The translations under genes were made by a program, and so were the position numbers. From Flavobacteriia bacterium (GTDB lineage: Bacteria > Bacteroidota > Bacteroidia > Flavobacteriales > Flavobacteriaceae), in assembly GCA_009921175.1 (NCBI GenBank), contig RFYP01000002.1, positions 1 to 64,000 of the forward strand: 64,000 nt of DNA, read 5' to 3'. Shown here piece by piece: positions 7,899 to 18,161 of this stretch. A model generated the notes under the pieces. It saw nothing but the letters and a program-made list of their open reading frames with translations, made no database searches and was not told the DNA's origin. Positions within the stretch are counted from its first letter, which is position 1, and each line of letters starts with the position of its first letter.

Positions 7899-10442
7899 TT
7901 GCGGCACTTTCCAACAAAATTAAGCATTCTTGGGCTTTCAGCCCTTCTTTTTTTGGGGTGTAGTGGGGTAAAAAAATTGCAGGAAAACGAAATCCTGTTG
8001 CTGCAAAATAATGTGGTTCTTGACGGTAAAAAACTGGGCAATGACCCCGTCAAAAAACTCATTCGGCCGCAACCCAACAGTACACTACTGAGTATCCCTA
8101 TCAAGAGGAATCTCTATTTACGTGCTGATAAACAGCCCGATTCTTTGTTTGACCATTGGCTCAACGAAGATCCCAATCGAAAAAATAGACTTGAAAAATT
8201 ATGGTCCCCAAAACAACTCTACCAACTTAAAAAATATAAAATAGGCTGGAACCAATGGCTGATTGATAACGGTGAGCCCCCTGCGTTCATCGACAGTACA
8301 GAAATTAAAAATTCGACCCAGCGAATCAATCAATACTATAAAAACCGGGGGTATTTCAATGCAAACAGCAGTTTTCAAGTCGTTCCTAAAGCCAAACAAA
8401 AAGCGGCCGTAACCTATCAAGTCCAGGCAGGGCCACGCTATAGTCTGGATGCGATTAGCTTTGAGAGTCCATCGGAAGAAATCGGAGAATTGTTAAAAAA
8501 CAACCAACAACAGAGTTTTTTAAAAACCGGAGAACCTTTTAAAATCGAAGATTTTGAAGCCGAAAGAGAGCGTCTTACCCGCCTGTTGCAAAACAATGGG
8601 ATTTATAATTTTCAGCAAAATAGCCTGAATTTTGTGGTGGCCATTGACAGTGCTGGGTCAGACCTCAAAGTACCGGTTCAAATTAAGGTGGAGGACTTTA
8701 AAACCCGTTCAGGAGACAGTCTGATTGACAAGCCCTATCGGTTGTCTCGTATCCAAAAAATCGACCTCTATTTGCTCAATCCCAAATACGAAAATCTTCC
8801 CCGCTGGGACAGCATCAGTTATGATGGTGTTACTATTTTTTATAAAGGCAAGTTGGGTTACCGACCCCAAGCCTTGACCGATGCGATTTTTATCCGCAAG
8901 GACAGCCTTTATAGCGAACAACAACGCAACCTGACGTATCGCTATTTTAACCAGTTACAAAATTTTAAATACCCCAGCATTGTTTTTTCTCCCCAAGAAG
9001 ATACGGCTGACTTGGCCTCAACCATTTACCTCAATCCCAAAGAACGCTTTTCGTTAGGACTCGATTTAGATCTTTCGCACTCCAACATTCAAGATTTTGG
9101 AATTGGTAGTGGGGTGTCGCTAGCCATCCGCAATCTTTTTAAAAGCACCGATGTTTTGGAACTCAGTCTAAAAAACACCTTGGGTGCTTCCAAAAATGCA
9201 GCCAACCCCAACGATCAGTTTTTTAACCTGTTTGAATTGGGCTTGGATGCCAAACTCAAATTCCCAAAAATCATTGTACCCTTTGATGTGGAAGGGGTAA
9301 TTCCCAAAACAATGAATCCCCAAACCGATATCAGTATCGGAACCTCCTTGCAAAACAATATTGGTCTAGACAAACAATATTTTGGCGCGGGTTATGCCTT
9401 AAATTGGACACCCTCAGCTACTACCAAAATACAATGGCAACTCTTGGATGTGGAATACATCAACAACCGAAATGTGGCCAACTATTTTAATGTGTACAAC
9501 AATGCCTACGACCGTCTCAATGCCATTGCCCAAAAAATTGATGTTGCCCCTGCCCTCATGGACAATAGTGGAAATTTGAGAATCCCCGAAGGAGCCGATC
9601 GTTTTTTGGATCAAGTCCTTGGACTACAAACCTCGATCAGTGCCGAGCAAGAGGACTACATCTTGGCCAACCGCATCCGGGAGCGAAAAGACCGCCTGAC
9701 GGTTAACAATTTTATCATGGGGTCTTCTTTTGGGTACACCCGAAACACACAAGCAGACCTCTTGGATGATGACTTTTCGCAATTTCGGTTTAAGGTAGAA
9801 TGGGTCGGAAATTTGTTGATGGCCCTGTTTGAATTGACCGGTCGTACTAAAAATGAAAACAATCAATTCAGTGTTCAAGGGGTCGTCCCATCGCAGTATC
9901 TCAAGACCGAATTTGACTACATCAAGCATTTTCGGGTGGGTAACGAACGGGTATTGGCTTTACGGTTTTTTGGAGGCATAGCACTACCTTATAACAATGC
10001 GACTAATATTCCTTTTTCTCGGTCGTATTTTGCTGGAGGGGCCAATGACAATAGAGCTTGGCGACCCTACCGCCTGGGGCCGGGAGGAACCAACAATATC
10101 AATGAATTTAACGAGGCCAACCTTAAACTAGCGTCCAATCTAGAATATCGCTTTCCACTCTTGGGCAGCCTCAAAGGAGCCCTCTTTGTCGATGCCGGAA
10201 ATATTTGGAATGCCCTTGATGATGTCACCGACCCTCAGGCGCGCTTTGATGGCTGGCAAGATCTGGACGAACTAGCTTTGGGATCGGGTTTTGGGCTTCG
10301 TTACGATTTTGATTTTTTTGTGTTTCGTTTTGATACGGCTTTTAAGACCTACAATCCTGCTTTGCCCAGCACCCAACGGTGGTGGAGCGAATATGCGCTT
10401 AATAAAGCCGTGTTTAATGTGGGAATAAATTATCCCTTTTAA
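7899..10442 (+). CDS. tamL: TamL, BamA/TamA-family outer-membrane lipoprotein
   Basis: Omp85-superfamily protein; in Bacteroidota TamL is a lipidated TamA that works with TamB in outer-membrane assembly. With TTG at 7899 the protein has 847 residues: a lipoprotein signal ending in LFLGC, then POTRA-like repeats (GYFNANSSF, RLLQNNGIYNF), then a 16-strand barrel with YFAGGANDNRAWRPYRLGPG near residue 710, the loop-6 type motif of the family, and a C-terminal strand NVGINYPF. The track start at 7731 lies inside the divergent SpoU gene and upstream of the promoter, so I reject it. tamB is not in the window. fbaA follows with its own -7 element. Confidence 0.85.
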   Translation: MRHFPTKLSILGLSALLFLGCSGVKKLQENEILLLQNNVVLDGKKLGNDPVKKLIRPQPNSTLLSIPIKRNLYLRADKQPDSLFDHWLNEDPNRKNRLEKLWSPKQLYQLKKYKIGWNQWLIDNGEPPAFIDSTEIKNSTQRINQYYKNRGYFNANSSFQVVPKAKQKAAVTYQVQAGPRYSLDAISFESPSEEIGELLKNNQQQSFLKTGEPFKIEDFEAERERLTRLLQNNGIYNFQQNSLNFVVAIDSAGSDLKVPVQIKVEDFKTRSGDSLIDKPYRLSRIQKIDLYLLNPKYENLPRWDSISYDGVTIFYKGKLGYRPQALTDAIFIRKDSLYSEQQRNLTYRYFNQLQNFKYPSIVFSPQEDTADLASTIYLNPKERFSLGLDLDLSHSNIQDFGIGSGVSLAIRNLFKSTDVLELSLKNTLGASKNAANPNDQFFNLFELGLDAKLKFPKIIVPFDVEGVIPKTMNPQTDISIGTSLQNNIGLDKQYFGAGYALNWTPSATTKIQWQLLDVEYINNRNVANYFNVYNNAYDRLNAIAQKIDVAPALMDNSGNLRIPEGADRFLDQVLGLQTSISAEQEDYILANRIRERKDRLTVNNFIMGSSFGYTRNTQADLLDDDFSQFRFKVEWVGNLLMALFELTGRTKNENNQFSVQGVVPSQYLKTEFDYIKHFRVGNERVLALRFFGGIALPYNNATNIPFSRSYFAGGANDNRAWRPYRLGPGGTNNINEFNEANLKLASNLEYRFPLLGSLKGALFVDAGNIWNALDDVTDPQARFDGWQDLDELALGSGFGLRYDFDFFVFRFDTAFKTYNPALPSTQRWWSEYALNKAVFNVGINYPF

Positions 10443-10452
10443 TAATTATTAA

Positions 10453-10460
10453 TATTTTTG
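10453..10460 (+). promoter_or_regulatory. Candidate -7 element of the fbaA promoter
   Basis: TATTTTTG, 17 bases before the fbaA ATG. No -33 TTG is evident. Confidence 0.5.
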
Positions 10461-10477
10461 CCTCAAACTTAAATTGA

Positions 10478-11548
10478 ATGAAAACGACCCTTCATGCTGG
10501 TGTACTTACCGGCAAACAAGTCCAAGAAACTTTTGCCTTGGCCAAACAAAAATCTTTTGCACTTCCTGCTGTAAACGTTACGGGAAGCAACACCATCAAT
10601 GCCGTACTGGAAACCGCTGCAGAACTCAACAGCCCAGTAATTATCCAATTTTCCAATGGAGGGGCGCAATTCAATGCCGGTAAAGGGTTGACCAACGAAA
10701 ATGAAAAAGCCGCCATAGCCGGGGCGGTCGCCGGGGCCAAACACATCCACCAATTGGCCGAGGCCTACGGTGCCCGTGTGATCTTGCATACCGACCACTG
10801 TGCCAAAAAATTACTCCCCTGGATCGATGGTTTGCTTGAGGCCAGTGAAACCCATTTTGCCCAAACAGGCAAACCTTTGTTTAGTTCACACATGATTGAC
10901 CTCTCTGAAGAACCACTGGAAGAGAATATTGCCATCTGTAAAGCATACTTAAAGCGAATGTCCAAAATGGGCATGACCCTAGAAATCGAACTCGGTGTGA
11001 CCGGGGGCGAAGAAGACGGAGTTGACAATACCGATGTCGATCAGTCCAAACTCTACACTCAGCCTGAAGAAGTAGCCTACGCCTATGCTGAACTGAGTGA
11101 AGTTAGTGCACAATTTACCATAGCTGCTGCATTTGGTAATGTGCATGGGGTGTACAAACCCGGAAATGTGGTCCTAACGCCCAAAATTTTAAAAAATTCA
11201 CAAGAATACATCAGCCAAAAATTTGGGGTAGCACCCAATACCGTGGACTTTGTGTTTCATGGAGGTTCCGGTTCTTCGATAGAAGAAATTCGGGAATCCA
11301 TTGGCTATGGGGTCATCAAGATGAATATTGATACCGACCTTCAATTTGCTTTAACCGAGGGAATTCGCGACTATATGACCGCACAAATCGACTACCTTAA
11401 AACCCAAATCGGAAACCCCGAGGGGAGTGAGGTACCCAACAAAAAGCACTACGATCCTCGCAAATGGCTCCGCTTGGGAGAGGAAACTTTTAAAGCTCGA
11501 CTAAAAAAAGCTTTTGAAGATTTAAATAATGTCAATACTTTAGACTAA
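10478..11548 (+). CDS. fbaA: Class II (zinc) fructose-bisphosphate aldolase
   Basis: Cleaves fructose-1,6-bisphosphate to glyceraldehyde-3-phosphate and dihydroxyacetone phosphate, and the reverse in gluconeogenesis. The 356-residue length and the motifs ILHTDHCAKK (zinc histidine), ELGVTGGEEDG, AFGNVHGVYKPGNV and FHGGSGSS are those of the longer class IIA enzymes. The ATG start follows a TATTTTTG element. accD starts 15 bases downstream, and the fbaA-accD-rpsO order is common in flavobacteria. Confidence 0.95.
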   Translation: MKTTLHAGVLTGKQVQETFALAKQKSFALPAVNVTGSNTINAVLETAAELNSPVIIQFSNGGAQFNAGKGLTNENEKAAIAGAVAGAKHIHQLAEAYGARVILHTDHCAKKLLPWIDGLLEASETHFAQTGKPLFSSHMIDLSEEPLEENIAICKAYLKRMSKMGMTLEIELGVTGGEEDGVDNTDVDQSKLYTQPEEVAYAYAELSEVSAQFTIAAAFGNVHGVYKPGNVVLTPKILKNSQEYISQKFGVAPNTVDFVFHGGSGSSIEEIRESIGYGVIKMNIDTDLQFALTEGIRDYMTAQIDYLKTQIGNPEGSEVPNKKHYDPRKWLRLGEETFKARLKKAFEDLNNVNTLD

Positions 11549-11563
11549 TTCAAACGCCTTACA

Positions 11564-12424
11564 ATGAGTTGGTTCAAACGAAGCGAGAAAGGAATTCAGA
11601 CCAGTACGGAAGAAAAAAAAGACACGCCCAAGGGCTTGTGGTACAAAACACCTTCGGGTAAAATTGTCGACACCAAAGAGTTGGCAGACAATTATTATGT
11701 CAGTCCCGAAGATGATTATCACGTGCACATTGGGAGCAAAGAGTATTTTGAAATTCTTTTTGACGACAATCAGTTTGAAGAGCTGGATGCCGGTTTGCGG
11801 TCCACCGATTTTTTAAAGTTTAAGGACACCAAAAAATACATTGATCGACTCAAAGCTGCCTACAAAAAAACCGACCTTAACGATGCCATTCGAGTGGCGG
11901 TAGGTCCATCGTATGGTGAAAAAATTGTAATCGCCTGTATGGACTTTGCCTTTATCGGCGGTTCGATGGGATCGGTAGTTGGGGAAAAAATTACCCGTGC
12001 AGCCAAATATGCCTTGGGCCACAATCTGCCCTTGGTGGTAATTTCCAAATCTGGCGGTGCCCGAATGATGGAATCGGCGACTTCGCTGATGCAAATGGCC
12101 AAAACTTCGGCCATGCTAGCCGAATTGGCCGAAGCCAAAGTACCCTATATATCTATTTGTACCGATCCGACAACAGGAGGTACTACGGCCTCTTTTGCTA
12201 TGCTAGGTGATATTAATATTGCCGAGCCTGTAGCACTCATCGCCTTTGCGGGACCCCGAGTGGTCAAAGACACCACCGGAAAAGACCTCCCCGTTGGTTT
12301 CCAAACCAGTGAGTTTTTAAAAGAAAAAGGGTTTTTGGACTTTATTGTCCACCGAAAAGCCCTAAAAAAACACATCAATCACTATTTGGACCTGATCCTT
12401 AACAAACCCCTTCGTGCATTTTAA
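11564..12424 (+). CDS. accD: Acetyl-CoA carboxylase carboxyltransferase subunit beta, without zinc ribbon cysteines
   Basis: Beta half of the carboxyltransferase that moves the carboxyl group from biotin to acetyl-CoA, giving malonyl-CoA for fatty-acid synthesis. The crotonase-fold core is intact: [40 protein letters not shown] and FAGPRVV. In E. coli AccD four cysteines near the N-terminus bind zinc; here that stretch ([17 protein letters not shown], then VSPEDDYHV) aligns but has no cysteine. I recall the same loss in other flavobacterial AccD proteins, so it looks like a lineage trait. 286 residues. Probably cotranscribed with fbaA. Confidence 0.93.
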   Translation: MSWFKRSEKGIQTSTEEKKDTPKGLWYKTPSGKIVDTKELADNYYVSPEDDYHVHIGSKEYFEILFDDNQFEELDAGLRSTDFLKFKDTKKYIDRLKAAYKKTDLNDAIRVAVGPSYGEKIVIACMDFAFIGGSMGSVVGEKITRAAKYALGHNLPLVVISKSGGARMMESATSLMQMAKTSAMLAELAEAKVPYISICTDPTTGGTTASFAMLGDINIAEPVALIAFAGPRVVKDTTGKDLPVGFQTSEFLKEKGFLDFIVHRKALKKHINHYLDLILNKPLRAF

Positions 12425-12434
12425 ATTTTGTCAC

Positions 12435-12464
12435 TTGCTATATTGACAAAACAATGTATCTTTG
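12435..12464 (+). promoter_or_regulatory. rpsO promoter
   Basis: TTG (12435-12437), exactly 19 bases, TATCTTTG (12457-12464): the textbook Bacteroidetes promoter and the best in the window. It lies in the accD-rpsO gap and should serve rpsO and pnp. Confidence 0.75.
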
Positions 12465-12509
12465 CCCCGCCTTCGGGCAATACATAAAAATCATTTAAAT
12501 AATATTGGA

Positions 12510-12779
12510 ATGTATCTAACAAAAGAAGTAAAAGCCGAGATTTTTAAGAAACACGGCAAATCAGAAAAAAACACCGGTTCTGCTGAAGGCCAAATCGCCT
12601 TGTTTTCGCACCGTATTGAGCACCTGTCCAATCACCTAAAAAACAACCGTAAGGATTTTAACACCGAGCGTTCGTTGGTTCGATTGGTTGGTAAGCGTCG
12701 TAGTCTTTTGGACTACCTCAAAAACAAAGACATTGAGCGCTACCGTGCTATTGTTAAAGAACTCGGATTACGTAAATAA
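12510..12779 (+). CDS. rpsO: Small ribosomal subunit protein S15
   Basis: S15 binds 16S rRNA in the central domain early in 30S assembly. The 89-residue protein starts MYLTKEVKAEIFKKHG and carries GSAEGQIALFSHRI, HLSNHLKNNRKDF and RSLVRLVGKRRSLLDYL, the conserved S15 core. The track begins at an upstream TTT-to-ATG extension that covers the promoter; ATG at 12510 gives the normal size. pnp follows after 90 bases without its own promoter, the usual rpsO-pnp pairing. Confidence 0.97.
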   Translation: MYLTKEVKAEIFKKHGKSEKNTGSAEGQIALFSHRIEHLSNHLKNNRKDFNTERSLVRLVGKRRSLLDYLKNKDIERYRAIVKELGLRK

Positions 12780-12869
12780 AAATTCCCTGACTTAGCTACA
12801 GGCTGAATCATTGCGTTTCATTGGTTGCTGCAACACACAACACCAAGCATTAACCTAAAAAATGAATCC

Positions 12870-15011
12870 ATGATTCCACAAACATTTACACAAACCATCA
12901 CCTTAGGAGATGGTCGAACCATTACCCTAGAAACGGGAAAACTAGCCAAACAGGCCGACGGATCGGTTGTGGTACGTATGGGCAACTGTATGTTACTCGC
13001 TACCGCTGTGTCTGCACGGCAAGCCAGTCCTGTCGATTTTCTACCCTTGACGGTCGATTATCGTGAAAAATTTGCCGCCGCCGGACGTTTTCCTGGTGGC
13101 TTCTTTAAGCGTGAGGCCCGTCCGAGCAACGAAGAAATCCTAACCATGCGTCTGGTCGATCGTGTTTTGCGTCCCCTTTTCCCTAAGGACTACCACGCCG
13201 AAACACAAATCATGATCCAACTGATGTCCCACGACGAAAACGTTATGCCCGATGCATTAGCAGGCTTGGCGGCTTCTACAGCGCTACAGCTTTCGGACAT
13301 CCCTTTTGAAACAGCAATTTCAGAAGTACGGGTTGGCCGCGTAGAAGGACAGTTTATAATCAATCCAAGCATGGCACAACTCGCTGAATCCGATGTTGAT
13401 ATCATGATTGGTGCCAGCGAAGATTCAGTCGCTATGGTCGAGGGTGAATTTGATGAAATATCGGAAGAAGAAATGGTCGAAGCCATTGCCTTTGGTCACG
13501 AAGCCATCAAGGCACAGATCAAAGCACAGAGAGATTTGGCCAAAGCAGCAGGACTTAAACCAACCCGTGAATACGAACAAGAAGACAACGATCCTGCGCT
13601 AAAAGAGAAGATTCATGGACTGGCCTATGATGCCTGTTATAACATCGCCAAGAAAGGATCTTCAAAGAATGAACGCTCTGAACAGTTTAGTGCACTTAAA
13701 GACGAAATCTTGGCCACCTTTAGCGAAGAGGAGTTGGAAGAAAAAAAGGAACTGATTGGGCGCTATTTTGGCGAAGCCCAAAAAGAAGCCGTTCGCACCC
13801 TCTTGTTAAACGAAGGTATTCGTTTGGACGGTAGAAAAACCGACGAGATTCGTCCTATCTGGTGTGAGGTTGATTATTTGCCTTCCACCCACGGCTCATC
13901 CATTTTTACCCGTGGAGAAACTCAGGCGTTGGCGACAGTAACCTTGGGTACCTCACGTGAGGCCAATGTGATCGATTTGCCCACCTTACAAGGAGAAGAA
14001 AACTTCTATCTACATTATAATTTCCCTCCTTTTTCGACCGGAGAAGCACGCCCATTGCGTGGTACCTCTCGTCGGGAAGTAGGACATGGAAATTTAGCGC
14101 AACGCGCCCTTAAAAAAGTGATGCCCGAAAGCTGTCCCTACACTGTACGGGTAGTTTCGGAAGTCTTAGAATCCAACGGATCTTCGTCCATGGCCACAGT
14201 ATGTGCCGGGACCATGGCCCTGATGGATGCCGGTGTACAACTCAAAAAACCCGTATCGGGAATCGCTATGGGCTTGATTACAGACGGAGATAAATACGCT
14301 GTGCTTTCGGATATATTAGGCGATGAAGATCACCTCGGTGATATGGACTTTAAAGTAACCGGAACCGAAGACGGTATCACGGCCTGCCAAATGGATATCA
14401 AAATTAAAGGGCTTAGCTACGAAATTTTGACCAAAGCCTTGATGCAAGCCAAAGCGGGGCGTTTGCACATTCTTAAACACCTAACGGATACTATCGCAGT
14501 TCCAAACCAAGATGTTAAAGAGCACGCACCAAAAATCATCATGCGTCGTATTCCTAACGAGTATATCGGTGCGCTTATTGGACCTGGTGGTAAGGTGATT
14601 CAAGAGCTTCAAAAAGCATCTGGCTGTACCATCGTAATCAACGAAGACCCTGTTACCGAAGAAGGAATCGTCGAGATTTTAGGAACATCTCCTGCCGGCA
14701 TCGCTATGGTAGAAGATAAAATTGATGCCATCACCTTTAAGCCCGAAGTAGGCAATACCTACCGGGTGAAAGTGATCAAAATGCTCGAATTTGGTGCCGT
14801 GGTAGAATACCTCGATGCTCCAGGTAACGAAGTTTTGCTCCATGTGAGCGAACTCGCTTGGGAACGCACCGAGAATGTAAGCGACGTGGTCAATCTTGGC
14901 GACGAACTCGATGTCAAATACTTTGGTATTGATTCGAGAACCCGCAAAGAAAAAGTTTCGCGTAAAGCACTTTTACCTAGACCTCCAAGAGAGGATCGTA
15001 AAAAGAATTAA
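12870..15011 (+). CDS. pnp: Polyribonucleotide nucleotidyltransferase (PNPase)
   Basis: Phosphorolytic 3'-5' exoribonuclease of RNA turnover. The 713 residues show two RNase PH domains (residues about 10-225 and 310-545; [13 protein letters not shown] opens the second), a KH domain ([18 protein letters not shown]) and a C-terminal S1 domain ([21 protein letters not shown]). The track starts at TTG 12825; I take ATG 12870 ([16 protein letters not shown]), which gives the family length. A weak hairpin follows the stop. Confidence 0.96.
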   Translation: MIPQTFTQTITLGDGRTITLETGKLAKQADGSVVVRMGNCMLLATAVSARQASPVDFLPLTVDYREKFAAAGRFPGGFFKREARPSNEEILTMRLVDRVLRPLFPKDYHAETQIMIQLMSHDENVMPDALAGLAASTALQLSDIPFETAISEVRVGRVEGQFIINPSMAQLAESDVDIMIGASEDSVAMVEGEFDEISEEEMVEAIAFGHEAIKAQIKAQRDLAKAAGLKPTREYEQEDNDPALKEKIHGLAYDACYNIAKKGSSKNERSEQFSALKDEILATFSEEELEEKKELIGRYFGEAQKEAVRTLLLNEGIRLDGRKTDEIRPIWCEVDYLPSTHGSSIFTRGETQALATVTLGTSREANVIDLPTLQGEENFYLHYNFPPFSTGEARPLRGTSRREVGHGNLAQRALKKVMPESCPYTVRVVSEVLESNGSSSMATVCAGTMALMDAGVQLKKPVSGIAMGLITDGDKYAVLSDILGDEDHLGDMDFKVTGTEDGITACQMDIKIKGLSYEILTKALMQAKAGRLHILKHLTDTIAVPNQDVKEHAPKIIMRRIPNEYIGALIGPGGKVIQELQKASGCTIVINEDPVTEEGIVEILGTSPAGIAMVEDKIDAITFKPEVGNTYRVKVIKMLEFGAVVEYLDAPGNEVLLHVSELAWERTENVSDVVNLGDELDVKYFGIDSRTRKEKVSRKALLPRPPREDRKKN

Positions 15012-15015
15012 TTTT

Positions 15016-15040
15016 TTTCACCTTTCGTGAAACAATTTTT
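15016..15040 (+). terminator. Weak hairpin after pnp
   Basis: TTTCAC, loop CTTTC, GTGAAA, then CAATTTTT. The 6-bp AT-rich stem begins 5 bases after the pnp stop. It may attenuate transcription into rpoD, but the stem is short and the T tract is interrupted. Confidence 0.35.
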
Positions 15041-15075
15041 GATTTTAGTCGTATAAGTAAGTATACCGAGCAACT

Positions 15076-15939
15076 ATGAGACAATTAAAGATAACCAAAC
15101 AGGTTACCAACCGCGAAACCGCCTCCCTAGACAAATATCTTCAAGAAATTGGCAAAGTAGATTTGATTACGGCCGAAGAAGAAGTAGAGCTGGCGCAGCG
15201 GATTAAGGCAGGGGATCAAATTGCCCTAGAAAAATTGACCAAAGCCAATTTACGATTCGTTGTATCGGTTGCTAAGCAATACCAAAACCAAGGACTTACA
15301 CTACCCGATTTGATCAATGAGGGAAACCTAGGGCTAATCAAAGCGGCACAACGTTTTGATGAAACCCGAGGATTTAAGTTTATTTCCTATGCCGTTTGGT
15401 GGATTCGTCAATCCATTCTCCAGGCCTTAGCCGAACAATCGCGTATTGTCCGCCTGCCGCTCAACAAAATTGGTTCGATTAATAAGATCAATAAGACCTA
15501 TGCTTTTTTGGAACAGGCACACGAACGTGCACCCTCGGCTGAGGAAATTGCCAAAGAGTTGGATATGACCGTCAATGACGTCAAAGAATCTCTCAAAAAT
15601 TCGGGCAGACACGTATCCATGGATGCGCCTTTGGTTGAAGGTGAAGACTCTAACCTCTATGATGTTTTGAACAGCGGTGAGTCTCCCAATCCAGATAAAA
15701 CCTTATTGCATGAATCGCTTCGCACCGAAATTGAACGTGCCTTAGAAACCTTGACACCGAGAGAGGCAGACGTTGTTCGTTTGTATTTTGGTTTGGGCAA
15801 CCAGCATGCAATGACGTTGGAGGAAATTGGTGAAACCTTTGATTTGACCCGCGAGCGTGTTCGTCAAATCAAGGAAAAAGCCATCCGTAGATTAAAGCAT
15901 ACTTCACGAAGTAAAATTTTAAAAACCTATTTAGGATAA
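15076..15939 (+). CDS. rpoD: Primary sigma factor RpoD/SigA (short Bacteroidota type)
   Basis: Housekeeping sigma factor directing RNA polymerase to TAnnTTTG promoters. The 287 residues lack region 1.1 and start close to region 1.2 ([18 protein letters not shown]). Region 2 is seen as [34 protein letters not shown] and [19 protein letters not shown], region 3 next, and region 4 as [15 protein letters not shown] with the helix-turn-helix [19 protein letters not shown]. The size and divergence of region 2 are known traits of the phylum. A strong intrinsic terminator follows. Confidence 0.96.
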   Translation: MRQLKITKQVTNRETASLDKYLQEIGKVDLITAEEEVELAQRIKAGDQIALEKLTKANLRFVVSVAKQYQNQGLTLPDLINEGNLGLIKAAQRFDETRGFKFISYAVWWIRQSILQALAEQSRIVRLPLNKIGSINKINKTYAFLEQAHERAPSAEEIAKELDMTVNDVKESLKNSGRHVSMDAPLVEGEDSNLYDVLNSGESPNPDKTLLHESLRTEIERALETLTPREADVVRLYFGLGNQHAMTLEEIGETFDLTRERVRQIKEKAIRRLKHTSRSKILKTYLG

Positions 15940-15941
15940 TG

Positions 15942-15970
15942 AAAAGGCAGTCCCCGGACTGCCTTTTTTT
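15942..15970 (+). terminator. Intrinsic terminator after rpoD
   Basis: GGCAGTC, loop CCCG, GACTGCC (perfect 7-bp stem, 15946-15963) followed by seven T; the preceding AAAA also allows use from the other side. One of only two convincing intrinsic terminators in the window. Confidence 0.9.
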
Positions 15971-15983
15971 ATAGACTACTATT

Positions 15984-16637
15984 ATGGCAACACGCATAGC
16001 ACCTTCTTTACTAGCCGCCGATTTTGGCAACTTAGAAAGGGATTGTAAAATGGTCAACGACAGTCAGGCCGATTGGTTTCATATCGACATCATGGACGGG
16101 GTTTTTGTTCCCAATATATCGTTTGGTATGCCAGTGCTGAAAGCCATTGGCGTACATGCCAAAAAGCCTTTGGATGTGCATTTGATGATTGTCGATCCGG
16201 ATCGCTACATCGCTACTTTTGCCGCATTAAATGCCCGTGTACTGACCGTCCATTATGAAGCCTGTATTCACCTACACCGAACGATTCAAAGCATAAAGCA
16301 ACATAAAATGCTCGCCGGTGTGGCCCTAAACCCCCATACGCCAGTAGCACTTTTGGCTCCCCTACTTAAAGATCTGGACCTGGTTTGTTTGATGAGTGTA
16401 AACCCGGGTTTTGGCGGGCAATCTTTTATAGAAGAAACCTATCAAAAAGTGACCGAATTAAAGGAAATGATTGTAGCACAGGGGGCCTCGACTCAAATCG
16501 AAATAGACGGAGGGGTTACCGATCAAAATGCAGCGCAACTGGTTGCATGTGGTGCTGATGTTCTAGTTGCCGGAAGCCATGTCTTTAAAGCAACTAATCC
16601 AAAAGCAGCAATCGCCAAGCTCAAAGCAATAGGATAA
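15984..16637 (+). CDS. rpe: Ribulose-phosphate 3-epimerase
   Basis: Interconverts ribulose-5-phosphate and xylulose-5-phosphate in the pentose phosphate pathway. TIM barrel of 217 residues with the family motifs IAPSLLAADFGNLE, FHIDIMDGVFVPNISFG (metal His and catalytic Asp), LDVHLMI, SVNPGFGGQSF and IEIDGGV. It starts 13 bases after the rpoD terminator and I see no clear promoter there, so it may depend on readthrough or an unrecognised signal. Confidence 0.95.
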   Translation: MATRIAPSLLAADFGNLERDCKMVNDSQADWFHIDIMDGVFVPNISFGMPVLKAIGVHAKKPLDVHLMIVDPDRYIATFAALNARVLTVHYEACIHLHRTIQSIKQHKMLAGVALNPHTPVALLAPLLKDLDLVCLMSVNPGFGGQSFIEETYQKVTELKEMIVAQGASTQIEIDGGVTDQNAAQLVACGADVLVAGSHVFKATNPKAAIAKLKAIG

Positions 16638-16676
16638 GCAGGCCGTTTATCGGGTAAGTACCCCAAGTCTCTTCTT

Positions 16677-18074
16677 TTAATATTTCGCCTTAAACTGCAC
16701 CCTTCTATTTTGGGCGCGTCCACGGGGTGTGGAATTGTCGTCGATGGGAGCGGCCTCACCAAAACCTATGGTTTCGAGGCGGCTAGGGTCGACACCCAAT
16801 TCGATCAGGTAATTTTTGACGGCCTCTGCCCGGCGAAGGCTAAGGGCTTTGTTGTAACGTTCACTTCCATCCTCTGAGGCATAACCCTCAATGATGAGAA
16901 CGCCAGAGGGATTTTCTTGCAAAAGGGCTTTGATTTTTTGTAAGGTTTCTAGGGTTTTGGATCCCAATAGTCGATCACTCTCTGCCATAAAGTTGATGGT
17001 TGACCCATAATCGTTAATGGTTTGAATCACCGCCTCGGCTAAAGCGGGGCATCCGTTGTTATCCATGTTTCCTTTTTCGTCCGGACATACATCGTCTTTA
17101 TCGGGCACACCATCACCATCGGTATCTGGCCATGGGCAGCCGTTATTTTCAGCATCACCTTTTTCTTCAGGACATTCATCAATTCCGTCGTGTAACGTAT
17201 CAGCATCAGTGTCGGGACATCCCTCCATTTCCAGGGTTCCGGCCTGTTGTGGGCATCGGTCGTCTTTATCGGCTATACCATCTTGGTCAGTATCGGGACA
17301 TCCTTGCATTTCGGCCGTTCCGGGTTCTTCGGGACATAGATCTTCGCTATCGGGTATACCGTCTTCATCTGTGTCGGGGCATCCATTAAAGACCTTAAGT
17401 CCAGGCTGGTCGGGGCATTGATCTTTTTTATCTGCTATCCCATCGCCATCCCTATCGTTGTGGCCAAAGTCATAACTCAAACCAAATTCGTTTTGAAAAT
17501 GCTTGATTCCAAAACTTTCAACTGCGTTTTTATAGGAGGATTGTAGCGTAAAGTACCATTGTTCTCCCAGTCTGACATCTAGACCAAGCCCACCCAAATA
17601 GGTTTTCGAAGCATTTTTGGATAGCAAATAAGGATTATCCCCTTGTCCATTGGTAGTATCAAAGCTGCTTAAACCATAACCCATGATGAAGTACGGTTTG
17701 ATTTTTTTATTAAACGGGCTGTATGTTATAAATCCATCCAGGGAGTAGTAGGGATATTCTACGTTAGAAACTCCTTCTATATTGGTCAACGTATTGACGG
17801 CTGCTTGCATACCCAGCGAAAAACCACCTTTGACATGGCGGGATAAAGCAATCGACGGACCACCAAAACTCCAATGGTCGCCTACCCGAAAAAAACCTTC
17901 AAAAAAGGCTCCTTGGGTACTGGCGAAAGGGGCATCGGCATCAGGGTTGGTCGGAAAAATATCAATCGCGTTAAATGCCCAGCGAACACGCCAAGGGTTT
18001 TCGGCGGTCTGCGCCATACTAAATTCACCCGTCAAGGCACTTATCAACAAAAGAGAGAAAACGATTCTTTTCAT
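16677..18074 (-). CDS. OmpA-family outer-membrane protein with TSP type-3 repeats
   Basis: Likely anchors the outer membrane to peptidoglycan. A signal peptide (residues 1-21) is followed by a small beta-barrel domain to about residue 205, five calcium-binding thrombospondin type-3 repeats (207-343, DxDxDGIxDxxDxCP units), and a C-terminal OmpA domain (350-465) with [21 protein letters not shown] and [10 protein letters not shown], the peptidoglycan-binding region. This layout is common in Bacteroidota. The protein ends in KY. It stands between the convergent rpe and the upstream porin gene, 87 bases away. Confidence 0.88.
   Translation of the reverse strand: MKRIVFSLLLISALTGEFSMAQTAENPWRVRWAFNAIDIFPTNPDADAPFASTQGAFFEGFFRVGDHWSFGGPSIALSRHVKGGFSLGMQAAVNTLTNIEGVSNVEYPYYSLDGFITYSPFNKKIKPYFIMGYGLSSFDTTNGQGDNPYLLSKNASKTYLGGLGLDVRLGEQWYFTLQSSYKNAVESFGIKHFQNEFGLSYDFGHNDRDGDGIADKKDQCPDQPGLKVFNGCPDTDEDGIPDSEDLCPEEPGTAEMQGCPDTDQDGIADKDDRCPQQAGTLEMEGCPDTDADTLHDGIDECPEEKGDAENNGCPWPDTDGDGVPDKDDVCPDEKGNMDNNGCPALAEAVIQTINDYGSTINFMAESDRLLGSKTLETLQKIKALLQENPSGVLIIEGYASEDGSERYNKALSLRRAEAVKNYLIELGVDPSRLETIGFGEAAPIDDNSTPRGRAQNRRVQFKAKY
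17046..17456 (-). repeat. TSP3 repeat block inside the OmpA-like gene
   Basis: Five imperfect units of about 26 codons encode DTDxDGIxDxxDxCPxxxG and an NGCP or QGCP junction. The repetition also produces long spurious ORFs on the opposite strand (17056-17421, 17132-17389). Confidence 0.85.
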
Positions 18075-18161
18075 GTCTATACAGTAGTACTAATAACTGC
18101 AATTTAAGGGATTTATTGTACCTCTTAGAGAACCTAAAGGGCTTTGACTAGAAATAAAAAC

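Noticed and set aside
12465-12477. CCCG-CCTT-CGGG hairpin before rpsO as an S15 autoregulatory leader
   Set aside because: The predicted transcription start falls within it, so it would not be complete in the mRNA.
17056-17421. Repetitive 121-residue ORF (SGHxSSLSG units)
   Set aside because: Reverse reading of the TSP3 repeats in the OmpA-like gene, not a separate repeat protein.
17046-17456. Possible CRISPR array
   Set aside because: The repeats are degenerate, in phase with codons and encode TSP3 units; no array with fixed spacers occurs in the window.
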